Both the position numbers and the translations under genes were made by a program. The notes beneath the pieces were generated by a model that saw nothing but the letters and a program-made list of their open reading frames with translations, was not told where the DNA came from and did not search any database. Shown here piece after piece: positions 11,536 to 22,290 of a stretch of 64,000 bases of DNA (the first letter of the stretch is position 1; the number at the start of each line of letters is the position of its first letter). Origin of the DNA: Cryptomeria japonica. Lineage: Eukaryota; Streptophyta; Pinopsida; Cupressales; Cupressaceae. Location: positions 403,653,439 through 403,717,438 of the forward strand of contig NC_081406.1 of the NCBI RefSeq assembly GCF_030272615.1, given 5' to 3'.

Positions 11536-13473
11536 ATCTGCATAGGACCAAGCAAAATTGATTTTCTTTTATTTGAAGAATCTGATAAACTCTGAGTTTT
11601 CTCTTCTCTCGGAGATTATGTTAGGTGCATGTTTTTAGTTGCTTCTTCTATACCAATGTTGATTGATTGAGTGGGATCAATCAATAAGGGTGATCGCTCC
11701 TAATAGTGTTCAGGAAGAGTGTCAAGTCTCCCATCCTTAGGTGCCTTAAAAAGGTTTTCACCCTTAGATGCATCCTTTATTTTTACTTTTTTTGTGATCT
11801 AATGCTGCCATTGACTGGTTTTTAGCATTAGATCCTTTATTTCTTTCATTTTTGTGACTGAGAGACTTGGCACCCTCCCGATTGTAGATATTGTTATTTT
11901 GTTTGCTGGTAGAGTCTATTTCCGGGTTGACAGTACATAGGTAATGGACAATGGATTCATCATCTGGGAAAATAGGTATGTCATGGTGTTCAGGTTCATC
12001 CTAGTCTATGAGATCAAGAAATATGAGCAGTAAAGAGTCATTTGGTGGGTCGAGGTCGACTGTGGTAAGTTCCATGATAGAGCTATCATTAAGGTTGTCT
12101 GGGATATTGGGTAAGTTAATGATATTGTCAAGGTCTTTGATGGTATCATCTTCCATGTAGACTTTCTCGTAGTGTCGCTGCTCATTTTCCTTAGCTTCGT
12201 AGATATGTTGTGGACCAGATTCAAGTAATCTAGACTCTGTGCCTTGTCCTTCCTAAGAAAGGGGTGTATGAATAGCACCTTCAAGGATATCTTTAGTAAC
12301 ATTTGAACAATTTCCCCATTCATAGTCATTAGAATTGGTTTCAGAAGTATTGTCCCAGAGTCTTTCAGTGCTGCTGACAGGTATGTTGTATGGTGAAAAG
12401 AGATCCCTGATAATTGATACCAGTCTGGTAGTTTTATCTAATTCCAAATCAGAACTTGCTTGTACTCTTTGCATCTGTTCATATACTATTTATCCTTGGG
12501 GAGTAGTGATTTCGTCAGGAGGTGATTCTACTTTGTTTTGAATAGGTTCCTAAATGTGGTGTACTTCCTCATAAGATGCTTCTTCTCTTTGAATGACCAA
12601 CTCCTCTTGTTATTTCTCTTTTTCTTGGTGTTCTTTCTCTTTCCTTATTGTTTTTGCTACTTGGTGTAGTGCCTCTTTCCATGAGTCCTCATTGTATTTC
12701 TTCTTTACTTTCCACTGAGGTTTTTGATATTTATTTTGCTTCTGCCTTGGGGGTAGACTGTGTCCATATCCCAATCCTATTTTATCTCAATAAAACTATA
12801 AAGGAGTGTCCAATGGTTCTATAATGCCTTCTTAACGCTTACCTATAGGTCCTTTGCCATTGTATCCCATCCATTGCATGATCAGGAATCCTTTTCCATA
12901 CTATTGTGTTGGTATGGCTACCTCCATAGTAGCAGCTCTATCTTCTCCCTCATCCTTGTATAGCTAGCTAAGGATGTCTTTCTCTTCTGATTCATGTTCT
13001 AGTGTGCCCAAGTGAATAAACTTGCCATCAAATTTAGTGATGGGTTGTGTTGCTTGATGTGTTGATGCATAAGGTTGTCCATGAAATTTTGGTGATGCTG
13101 GCAATTTGGATAGACACATGGATTTGAAAGAGTATTCTCCCATACCTTGCTCTTTGATTTTCATCTTTTATTTAAAATCTAGTGGTAAAGATATGAGCTT
13201 TTCTTGATGATGATCTAATGCTAAGGAAGTTTGAGCTTCCCTGTTATGTGGAACCAAGCTTTCTTGGGCTGCCCCCATAGCATTGCAATGTTGAAAGGGA
13301 TTATTGTCAGTCGATATGGAAATCTCCTACACATTATATGGGAATTTGACACACTAATGGTAAGTTGACGGTACTACTTGCATTTCATGTATCCAAGGAT
13401 GACCCAATAAAATATTGTATGTTAAGTCTATGTCCAAGACTTGGCACATAGTGTCCCTTTGTATTGATCCTAC

Positions 13474-13983
13474 CTAAATAGGTAGTATCACTATTCCCTT
13501 GGATGATCTTTCTTCATCATCATATGCCTTGATGGTGATCTTTTTGCGTGGATCAATAGACTTCTTAGAGAAGCCCAATACACGGATAAGTTTTAAGGTA
13601 TAGATATTGAGACCAGCTCCTCCATCTATTAAGACTCTTTTAACTCGATGTTTGTAGACTAAGACTTCAATATGAACGGGAGTATTATGTTGATGACTCA
13701 AAGAGGTATTATCATGTTTGGAAAAGGTGAGATTATGAGGCCCTATCATGTGAGCCACCATGGCCTGAAATTTGTCAATATCCAGATCTTGAGGTACATT
13801 TGTTTCAACTAGCTCTTGTTCCAATATGTCCTTATGTTTTGGCAAGAGTTTGAGCAATTCAAGTATGGATATCTGAGCAAGAGTTCTCCACAATTGACTT
13901 ACAAATTCATATTGAGTCTTGGGGATAGTGGTTGATGTTGAGGTGTGTCCTTTCAAGACATATTTTTGAGCTCGAGTTGTCAC
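13474..13983 (-). pseudogene. Aspartic protease region of X polyprotein
   Basis: The active-site signature reads VLIDGGAGLNI, with Asp-Gly-Gly in place of the usual Asp-Thr/Ser-Gly; G1 and G2 share it. A 'KKITIKAYDDEERSSKGIVILPI' type strand region follows. It would cleave the polyprotein. The reading frame is shifted relative to gag. Confidence 0.8.
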
Positions 13984-14030
13984 ATTTATTGATTATGGTC
14001 TTGTTTGTCATTGATCCTTATGATGTTTAT

Positions 14031-15842
14031 CTAATTATCCTCTGTTGATATGTGATTGATGGTGTTGTTGTACAGGTGATTAATGTGAGCTCCCTGTGTA
14101 TCGTTTGATGATGAAGCCCCTTCTTTGTTGTAATTTGGAAGAGGATTTTTAAAGGTGTCATGATCACCATTTGTTTTGAGACCATCAACCGTTAAATCAA
14201 CTCTATCGATCATATCTTGAACAATGTTTTTAAGCCTCATGCAATCATTTGTGTGATGTCTTTTGTTTTGATGAAAATCACAGAAATGTGAGTCATTCCA
14301 CCAAGGTGGTATGATCTGGGGTTCAAAATTATTTATGGCTGGCAATGTGATAATATTGTTTGCCAGGAGTTCACAGAATCTTGATTCTAAGGATTGTCCC
14401 AATGGTGTGTAAATGCGTCTATTTGGAAAATTGTTGGTGTTACCCCTGGGATTCGGATTAGTTCCTCGATTTGTGTTGTTGCCTTGGATATTGTTGTTGG
14501 TGTTTGCATTTGAAGGTCCTTGATTGGTATTTGGTGGATAAGTGTTAGTGCCTTGGTTAACATCCTTTTGAGTCTTGGTATCTTGTGGATTACCTGATAA
14601 AGTCAATACTAGTTATTTGGACTTCATATCATTAGCATCAGTTCCTCCCTCAATAACAACATTTTTGTTTCTAGTCTAGAATCTAGATTTGTCTAAAGTG
14701 TTGTTGTTGTTTTGATTGTTAAAGTTAGAGTTGGATGAATTAGTTCCTTCTTTGAAGAACTTTAATGTCCCTTTCTTGATGCATGCTTCCTCTACTTGGA
14801 TTCTATTTTCGATTAACTTGGCAAAAGATGGTATGCACTGGAGCTTGAGTATATAACTCATCTCACTGTTTAGATTGTTGGCAAAAATTTCCATCTTTTC
14901 CTTTTTAGGTACATCTCAAGGATATCTCGAAACCATACGTCTCCAACATTGAAGAAACACCATGAATGTTTCATTATTTTCCTATTTGGTATTACATACA
15001 TCCAGCATGGTGATTGTGTGTTGAATATTGTAGGAGTATTGTGTGATAAATTTATTGACCAACTCATCAAAGGATCTGACGGGAGGTGTAAGTTTAGACA
15101 ACCACTCCATTGTTTGCCCTCCCAAAATTCTTGGGAACAACCTCATCAAATAAGTGTCATCATGAGCAAATTCAAGGCTCATGGTACAAAACTCCCAAAC
15201 ATGATCGCGAGGATCATTCTTACCATCATACTTATCATATTTGGGTATATCTGAATTTGGGGGAAAAGGTATCATGTGTAATCTCCTGTCAAAGGGGTAA
15301 GGACAAATTTCATTTAAGGAATATCGTACTATGGTCCCCTATTGCATGTCGTGCATTTTTCTTTGCAACATCTGTATTTGTTGTGTGAGAGCAACCATGG
15401 GCACATTTGTTTGTCAAGGAAAAGGTTCTTCTCTTTAGTTATCCCTAGTTTGGGTATGGGTATGTTCTGGTATGTTATGTTGTTTAGGTATGTTTTGTTG
15501 TTCAGGCATGTTTTCAGGGTCACGTGTTTCCTCTTCTCTCTATTGTTCTTGATAAGCATAATTTTGAGACCTTGTCCTAAAGATTTCAATATCAAAGTCT
15601 TCAGGAAGTCTAACTCCTTTGCTTGTTAGCATGAGCATGTATTTTTCTTTGTCAGCTTCTATGAGTCTTTCCATAAGTTTTTGGAATGAGGGGTTTTCTT
15701 GACATTCTTGAATAAGCTCCTCAGTGATCTCTATTTCCCCTAGATTAATATAATCAAACGGGTTTGATAATCTTTGACCCATACTGGACTCTGGTTGTGG
15801 TTTGCTTTGTTGGTTTCATTGAGAGCGAGTGACAATGGGCAT
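14031..15842 (-). pseudogene. Gag region of X polyprotein
   Basis: Gag assembles the virus-like particle and binds RNA. The N-terminal part (15782-15540) has acidic helices. The core (15275-14982) has 'DIPKYDKYDG..DPRDHV.EF' and 'LFPRILGGQTMEWL', typical of plant gypsy retrotrans_gag domains. Asn/Thr-rich linkers follow, then the knuckle C-x2-H-x4-H-x4-C (CDFHQNKRHHTNDC), the CHHC variant seen in Tat-type elements. It is broken by several in-frame stops. Confidence 0.8.
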
Positions 15843-16070
15843 CTAGTAGAAACTTTCCATGACAAAGGGGACAAAATCCTCTTCTTCTTGTTGTTCGGGG
15901 GTTGGTGGTTCAAATCGAGCTATGTTATAAGTGATGCAGACTTCTGGGAAGAAAGTGGGGTTGATCCTTCCTCCATGATTCAAGCGTTGACTGAATACTG
16001 ATTTTTGCCAAAAGGATCTACTTTTCAATGGTTCTTCATCAAATTCATTTGACTTGTCTTGAAGATACAA
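15843..16070 (-). pseudogene. Possible N-terminal extension of X gag
   Basis: A 75-codon open frame (start 16070) runs in the gag frame and ends in a TAG that directly abuts the gag ATG at 15842. It contains 'FEPPTPEQQEEEDFVPF', which looks like real protein. If the TAG was once CAG, gag began at 16070 or earlier. G1 and G2 show no such extension upstream of their ATGs. Alternatively it is an upstream ORF. Confidence 0.4.
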
Positions 16071-16679
16071 CCGCTTATGATGGAGAAAGGTGTGATGTGA
16101 TTTGAAGAGTTGACGATTTATGTAGAGAAATTTGTTTCATTTGACAAGTGTTTTAGAACTAGGTTGTCATTTCTTCAACTTATTGTTGTGATGAAGACTT
16201 TTTCTTCTCAAAATATGAGAAGTGGTCATACATGAGTGATCAATGGTTTCTTTTGATTTGTTTGGATTGGGATACTTCGTTTGAAAACTTAAGCATACTT
16301 TTATCGAGTAGAGATTTAGATTCGCCTCCACGACAAAGCATGTCAAATGATATGGATAAGAGTTTCCCGATATGGAGACTCAATTTTATGACTTAGGTTT
16401 AAACTAGGTATGTTTGGTTGATGGAATCTGTTTAGTTGGCAGACCTTTTGATCAATGTGATGATGTTACTTGATTTTGATTGGAGAAAATTTTATCTCTA
16501 GCTACTTTCGGATTCGACAATTTTCTTCTAAGGATGCTTGCTGGATTGTTGGACTATTTTCTCTGATGTTTTGGTTCAAATGTTGATTGGTGAGTTTGAC
16601 TAAGGATCCAAAAGGGTATTCAAGACTGATGATAAAAATTTTCAAAACTGCTCAGTTAACTCTCTATTTTTCTAGGTTT

Positions 16680-17060
16680 TACCTATGCACTAAGACAGAG
16701 ACCTGATGCACTACTATGTGATCTAGATGCACTATTCAAAGCCACCTATGCGCTAAGCTAACTTTGCTACATGCTAACTCAAAGTTTTGAAATTTGTTTT
16801 GGCACGAATGATCAAGCACTATTATGTCCTGACTGTGCTCTAAAGTTCTGACTCAAAGTGCTAAGGTTTGCCCCCAATGCGCTAGACTGATGCTTGAAAG
16901 CGCTAATATGGTCTCCCGAAGTGAGTGAAATGTTTTATCAGGAAAAGAAGTGTTATGCTATAATTTGATGGATAAAAGCACTAAAGTTGGGTTGGTACGC
17001 ACTAGACAATGCTTCCAATACGCTAAGAGGTTTCTCTTATGCACTAAACTATCCTAATTG
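16680..17060 (-). repeat. TTAGCGCAT motif cluster A in X leader
   Basis: On the plus strand ATGCGCTAA (16748-16756) and relatives (TGCACTAAG, ATGCGCTAGAC near 16876, AAGCGCTAAT near 16897, TACGCTAAG near 17015, TGCACTAAAC) recur every 20-50 bp. On the gag-coding strand these read TTAGCGCAT, the motif of the antisense-gene intron at 3880-4150. Confidence 0.65.
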
Positions 17061-17691
17061 CTCTATTTTTGGTTTTTTGGTAAATTTTAACACTTGTTTG
17101 ATTTTTGATGGATGATTTTCTGAAAATATAAACTAAAAACATATCATGAAAAACACAACCAATTTTGCCTATGTTAAACAGATAGTGTATGTTCTATGAG
17201 GATGTGTTCAAATCCCCAATGTTTTCACAGGTTTGGATATAAAGAATACAAATCAGATAGACTCTTTATTCAAGGGTCATCAACAATATCATAGCCCACT
17301 AGTCTCGATACTCTGTCAGCTCAAACAACCATGTCACCCCCTAGGGGATGCCCATCTTTTTGCCTTTTGCCAGAAATTAACCCAAAGTGAATTGCTTCAC
17401 AATTGGGTAGTTATCTTGGGAGATATATGGTGAGTAATCTTGGGGGCAGATTCTTCCCCACCCTTGCACTATGATATTGAGGATGTTTGGATACTGACTC
17501 AGCTCAAGGTTTCTATTGCTAAAGTTTGTAATCAAGCTTCTTGTTCAGTTTTTAGTGATAAACTCCCTAAGGAGGCTTCCCAACCTTTAGAACAAAGGCT
17601 TTATGTATCGTAAAGATACTGGGGGAAGGCTAATCACTGAGCAAAATAGTTGAAGGGACTTTTGTCATTCTCCACTTTTAATTATAGTGGG

Positions 17692-17796
17692 TTGGAACAC
17701 TTGGCGATAAAGTCATTTCCCACTTAAGTCGTTCCCCTCTCACCGACCATTTAAATGGTGCTCTAAGAGCAACTCGGGAGGGTAGGCCTGCTAAAG
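17692..17796 (-). promoter_or_regulatory. Conserved leader block (X)
   Basis: From TATAGTGGGTTGGA to CTCGGGAGG.AGGCCTGCTAAAG on the plus strand, about 105 bp. It is clearly alignable with 44038-44152 (G1) and 49918-50030 (G2), although the rest of the leaders barely align. Candidate packaging, dimerisation or translation element. G2 inserted directly after it. Confidence 0.6.
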
Positions 17797-17801
17797 GTTT
17801 T
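17797..17801. repeat. Left target-site duplication of G2 (GTTTT)
   Basis: GTTTT precedes the G2 LTR and is repeated at 53232-53236 after the other G2 LTR. Joining across it restores the X leader in the order seen in G1 and G2. Confidence 0.85.
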
Positions 17802-18854
17802 TGTGTGTGTGAAAAAGTGGAATAAGTCTGATAGCTGCAAGACATGACACTTCAATTAAGTCATTACATGTATGGTTAGACAGATATAAGCATGAATATG
17901 AAAAACCATAACAAATCGACTAATTGCCTTCTAAAAGATGCGAGTATAAGATTGCTCTTAGATTTATATAAGCAATACCAGTGACTAGACTACACTAAGA
18001 CGAAGGATTTAATCTATATGAGCATGATATAAAGCTAAATGGATGCAAGATGGATGAAAGATTCAAGCAATATGGATTCAAGCAATAATGGATTTCAAGC
18101 AATATGAGTAAACTAAATATGCAAATAATCACAAAAAGCAAGCACAATATATTCAATGACTCTAGAGAAAAAAGTATATAATAATAAATCTCCAGGGTCA
18201 TTTGAATGAGAGTTGAAGGCTTAATTTATAGAGAATTACAAGAGAGATCAAGAAAAAGCACAATTTAGGACTAATTGAAATAATTGAGAAATTAGATTCA
18301 GTTAACCTTGAGATAGCAGAAAAGAAGTTTGAGTTTGCATTAGAAATAATATTTAATTAATTCCATGCATTTGTGATAAAAATAGGTAATTCTTTGATTT
18401 ATTCAAGAAAAGAGTCTTTTAAATGCAACTGAACTTCTTTTTCTCAAAAGCTTTGAGTTCCAATTTTAGAGAATAATTAAATTCCTTTTAATTGCTTTTC
18501 TGATTTCAAGTTCTCAATTTAGAATATAGAAATAATATCTCGAGTTTGATTTCTCTCAATTCAATTCATTTATTTTATTTTCAATTTAACTCTTGCTTTG
18601 TGATTAATTTCTCTTTTGTGATAAATTAATTCTTTTTTTGCATGATTAAATGGAAAATTTATTAATAAATTAAATATGCTAGGATATTTAATAGATTAAA
18701 ATAGGATAATTGATCAAAATGATATTCTTGGAATGATTCAATTAATTAAATAAATATTTAATTAATATTGAGTATTTGATTTGCCATGTGATATTTGATG
18801 ATTGAAGAATTAATTAATGTGCTCAAGATTGATTTAATTGCCTTTGGTATTACA
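17802..18854 (-). mobile_element. 3' LTR of G2
   Basis: Starts TGTGTGTGTGAAAAAG and ends GGTATTACA. It lacks about 75 bp near its right end that the other three LTRs of this family have (the stretch around GATGTTGTTGAGATTAGGGG). The loss lies between short GGT matches, so it is probably a microhomology deletion after insertion. Confidence 0.9.
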
Positions 18855-18867
18855 TTTTTCCCTCTTT
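18855..18867 (-). promoter_or_regulatory. Polypurine tract of G2
   Basis: The minus strand reads AAAGAGGGAAAAA directly before the LTR start TGTAATACC. It is the plus-strand primer site and defines the 3' LTR. Confidence 0.8.
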
Positions 18868-19919
18868 GAATTAATGTATGAGCAGTGCGTTGGTTCAAAG
18901 AATAATTGATGTTTAGGAGATACCGGTCCTAAACTTGATTGATCACGAACCAGATGAAAAGAGAGGTGTTTAGCTTGATTTGAAGTGATGAAGCTGAATA
19001 AAGTTGATTAAAGAGAAATTGATTCTGAACTTGATTGAACTAGGAATGATAGAGAGAAAAGATATCAAACTTGAACTTGATTGATCTAGACATAGTGAGC
19101 GAAGATAAAATCGATCTTGAACTTGATTGATCAAGATACGATGAGAAAAGATAAACTGTCCAGCTTGATTTGATGCAATGAAACTGAACACTTGCTTAGA
19201 TTGAGCGTGTGATCAAAGATTCTTTAAACTTTTAATTGAGTTTAAACAAATAATCAGCTTGATGAAAAGCGATGAAACTGATTAACGTTAAGAGATTGAT
19301 TCAGATGAAGGCAAACATCAGCTTGATTTGAAGCGATGAAACTAAGATGCCCCTTAGCAATAAGAATTTGATTTTCTTTAATTGAAAGATATTTTTTTGC
19401 TCGACTTTTGATGAATATTTGAAAATTTTCTCGACTTCAAAGATATGAGGTCATAAGGTCATCAGTATGCCCCCTCGGGAGCGAAATCAAAAGATAGCGA
19501 GGGTACATGATTATAAGCAATTGTTGGCGATAATAATAATTGAGCACAAATTGATTCAGAGAAATATTTGAAAATTTGGTGTAATGAAAAATTGAGTGCA
19601 AAGTTGATTTGTAGAATAAATTGAGATTCAATGTTGATTCATTAGAAATTGAGTGCAATTTGAAGAAAGAATGAGCTTTTTGATGAAAAGCACTAAGTGG
19701 TCCAAATTTTGGAAATTGACTAGTAAAATGATCTCCAATTTCGATTTCAATCCCAAAAATGGAATCAGGTTGGGCAAATTAGCTAACGGTACAATTTTCA
19801 TGTCCATCGGAGCAAGTTGAAGAATTAGGGTTTTGGCTATATATGGGGTAAAAGTGTCATTTTCAATTCATTTTAACCCTCCAAGTTTGAAAATTCAAAA
19901 AGCCTTCTGTGAAGAAAAA
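18868..19919 (+). promoter_or_regulatory. Upstream region of G2 antisense gene
   Basis: About 1 kb of non-coding DNA between PPT and exon 1. It has degenerate repeats of GAACTTGATTGATC (about 18930-19150) and CAGCTTGATTTGAAGCGATGAAACTGA (about 18970-19350), the conserved block ATGCCCCCTCGGGAG from 19467, and TATATATGG at 19838-19846, 82 bp before the ATG. Confidence 0.5.
19838..19846 (+). promoter_or_regulatory. TATA-like box of G2 antisense gene
   Basis: TATATATGG lies 82 bp before the exon 1 ATG at 19920, matching the spacing in X and G1. The last bases differ from TATATATAGG of G1. Confidence 0.55.
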
Positions 19920-22290
19920 ATGGTGGTTCCCACTCAAGTGCATCGATTCAAGCACCAGAGTTGACATAATTGACCTTTGAACTATGAGCCAGGGATAAGT
20001 GATCGATCTTAAGCCTGTTATTCATTTCAATTTTTAATTTTTTTGTTGAATTTTTCAATTTTTTGGCATGTAGAAGTCGAGCATTCTTGTTTTTTTGTGC
20101 AAGATAGGATCCTATCTCGTACGACAAATTGATTAAGTTTGTTTTATCATTTAAGGTCATTAGTTTGGTCATACTACAACTACCCTTCTGTCGTATGAAT
20201 ACCTTCAAAAGAGCCCATTTTGTCATTTTAGGGCTAGTCTTGTGTCGTATCAGACTGTTTCATCATACGAAGCCTATTCCTAATGCGTACAGTTACTGTC
20301 TCTGTGATGTTTTGTCGTTTGAAAAACAATAAGCATTTTTAAAGGTGAAAACTTAAAATTTTGATTTTGCAATTGATGTAGTTGGATTTGCATGATGTTT
20401 TGCTTCTCTTATAGGCTAGTTTGAAATGTTTCTTGATGCATCATTGTTTAATTTTTGTAGGTTTGATTGCCCCATGTGTTGTTCATATGTGTATATCCAC
20501 CGACAATGACATTAGTTCATCAGTTATCTGATGTTGACCGGGCTCATATAAATTTGTGTAGATTGACTCATCTTCTCGAGTTGCCTGATATCCATGTGAA
20601 TCATAGTATGCTCACTGCATTGGTTGAGAGGTTCCATTCAGAGCATAATACATTTCATTTACTAGTTGGGGAGATGATGATCACTCTCGAGGACGTATAC
20701 AGGATTCTCTATATCCCTTTTGATGGGGGTAAGGTAGATTATGATGCATCACAACTTCCTGGGCTACTAGCTATGAGAAAGGTATTTCACGATGCAGACA
20801 TTCCGACTCATTCTATCAGTTGGGACGTTATGGTGACCAGGTACAGTGAGAACTTTCCACTAGCTTGCATCTTGGCAGGTTTTATCGGCTACTTTCTTAT
20901 GTCAGATAGGGGACATCAAGGGTTTTTATGTGGATGGGGCAGGATGTTGGAGAGACTTGTGGAGCACCCCCCAGAGGTTAGGATGGGGTTCTTGTATATT
21001 GGCATACATGTATCGCAAGATGCATGAGATTGTATATAGGGAGGGCAAGACTATGGTTGTAGGAGTTTTGATTCTATAGATATGGGCTTAGGAGCACCTC
21101 CCAGTATGCAGATTGATTATGGATGACGCCAGAGATCCACAACAGCCTATTGTTTACCGCTATTCTGGATATATTATGCAGCCCCATCTGAGCAAGACAA
21201 ATTATTGGAGACGGTAGCTAGACAACTTGATAGTCATGATACGGAGACCGTACAGGGGTCTGAAGCCTTGGGATGATTGGAGAGCTATTCATAGAGACCT
21301 ATTTATGACGGGGCCTCTCATAGCCAGATCATAGACAGTGGCTGAGTGGTTTGTTGTTACTCGAGCAATGAGGCAGTATGGTAGACCTTAGGGGATCTTG
21401 TAGGAGTTTACTGCATATGCATGTTATGCAGATGAGGAGAGGCAAGGATGGGCACCTAAGCTATCATACGCTCTAGGCATGCAAGAGCTGACTGGGTTAC
21501 AACGGCTGAGATGGGATTACTTGGATGATATTGTAGATGTGAGGGTATTGCCCTAGTATAGGGATTGGTTTTAGCAGCCTCCTTTCCCAAGATTTACTGA
21601 TCCAGTAGAGCAGACACCTCTAATAGAGGAGGTTGAGGATGATACCCCTACATAGGCACAAGGACAGGGACAGAGGCAGGTATCAAGAGCCAAGGCTCCG
21701 AGGTAGACAAGTGGCAATCTTGGCACTAGCTGCAGCAGGGTGCAAGTTGGTGGTTAGCAACAATAGAGAGGAGAGGGTGGATCCCTAGGGACTATTGGTG
21801 TGAGACTTAACAGAGTGAGGGTGATGGAGGGTGGAGGAGAGGAGGAGAGAGTAACTCCCAGACAAGTGAGATAGGGGAGAGAGGAGAAGGGTGGAGTCGG
21901 AGGTGGAGATGGAGGTAGTGATGGAGGCAGAGATGGAGGTGGAGAGCATGCGAGGAATCAAGGGGGTGACATAGCATGGTCAATGAGAGCATGCCTAGCA
22001 AGTTTATAGTCATAGCTGATAGTGGCACAGACCTAGCTAGCAGAGTGAGATCAACAGTTAGCAGAGATGAGGGTAGAGCGAGATAGTTTTTGGCAGGAGG
22101 TTCTTCATCAGACAAGTCGAGCAGCCTATTATGTTGTGGTTTACAACTTAGCGATTCTAGTAGCGCAACAGGTTGTACCTTATTCTCAGTATATGGCTCG
22201 ATCAGAGGGAGCTCAGGTACCTAGGTAGGATCTTGGTCAGCAGGCTCACCTCCTCCACCAGCTGGTGATGAGGGAGAGGCAGAGAGCTAG
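19920..22290 (+). pseudogene. Antisense PMD gene of G2
   Basis: Exon 1 (19920-19994) is 25 codons and contains TGA at codons 15 and 18. The donor reads ATAAGT at 19995, where G1 has GTAAGT, so splicing is probably lost. The acceptor TTTTTGTAG ends at 20460. The PMD exon is open from 20467 to 21027 (186 aa) with CVYPPTM, 'LTALVERFHSEHNTFHLLVGEMMITLEDVYRILYIPF' and 'LAGFIGYFL'. A one-base gain in a C-run near 20974 then shifts the frame. The rest ('LAYMYRKMHEIVYREG', 'RRPYRGLKPWDDW') continues with TAG stops to about 22290. It is homologous to plant PMD (MAIN/MAIL) proteins; role in the element inferred. Confidence 0.8.
20105..20330 (+). repeat. TCGTACGA/TTTGTCGT motif cluster in G2 antisense intron
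   Basis: TCGTACGA at 20117-20124, followed by CTGTCGTATGA, TTTTGTCAT, TGTGTCGTATCA, CATACGA and TTTTGTCGTTTG. Spacing and variants match the G1 intron (32134-32340). The gag leader of G2 has the same motif in the opposite orientation. Confidence 0.65.

Larger units (their letters stand above)
8415..15842 (-). pseudogene. Gag-pol polyprotein of element X (decayed)
   Basis: One gag-protease-RT-RNaseH-integrase polyprotein, by comparison with G1. The aligned gag start is the ATG at 15842 (MPI.TRS as in G1); the end is TGA at 8415-8417 after an 'HLKKFYT' tail. Recognisable parts, in order: gag core 15275-14982, CHHC knuckle within 14606-14031, protease 13983-13474, G-patch-like segment about 12900-12780, RT 11535-10993, RNase H regions 10705-9941, integrase 9794-8415. 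Reading-frame arithmetic shows shifts between 14031 and 13983, between 10993 and 10705, and between 9941 and 9794, plus many in-frame stops. It is the most decayed of the three gypsy copies. Confidence 0.85.
16071..17796 (-). promoter_or_regulatory. Gag leader of X, gag-proximal part
   Basis: Untranslated leader between the G2 insertion and gag. It holds a motif cluster (16680-17060) and the conserved leader block (17692-17796). An ORF on the plus strand (17233-17433) has no coding character. Confidence 0.6.
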
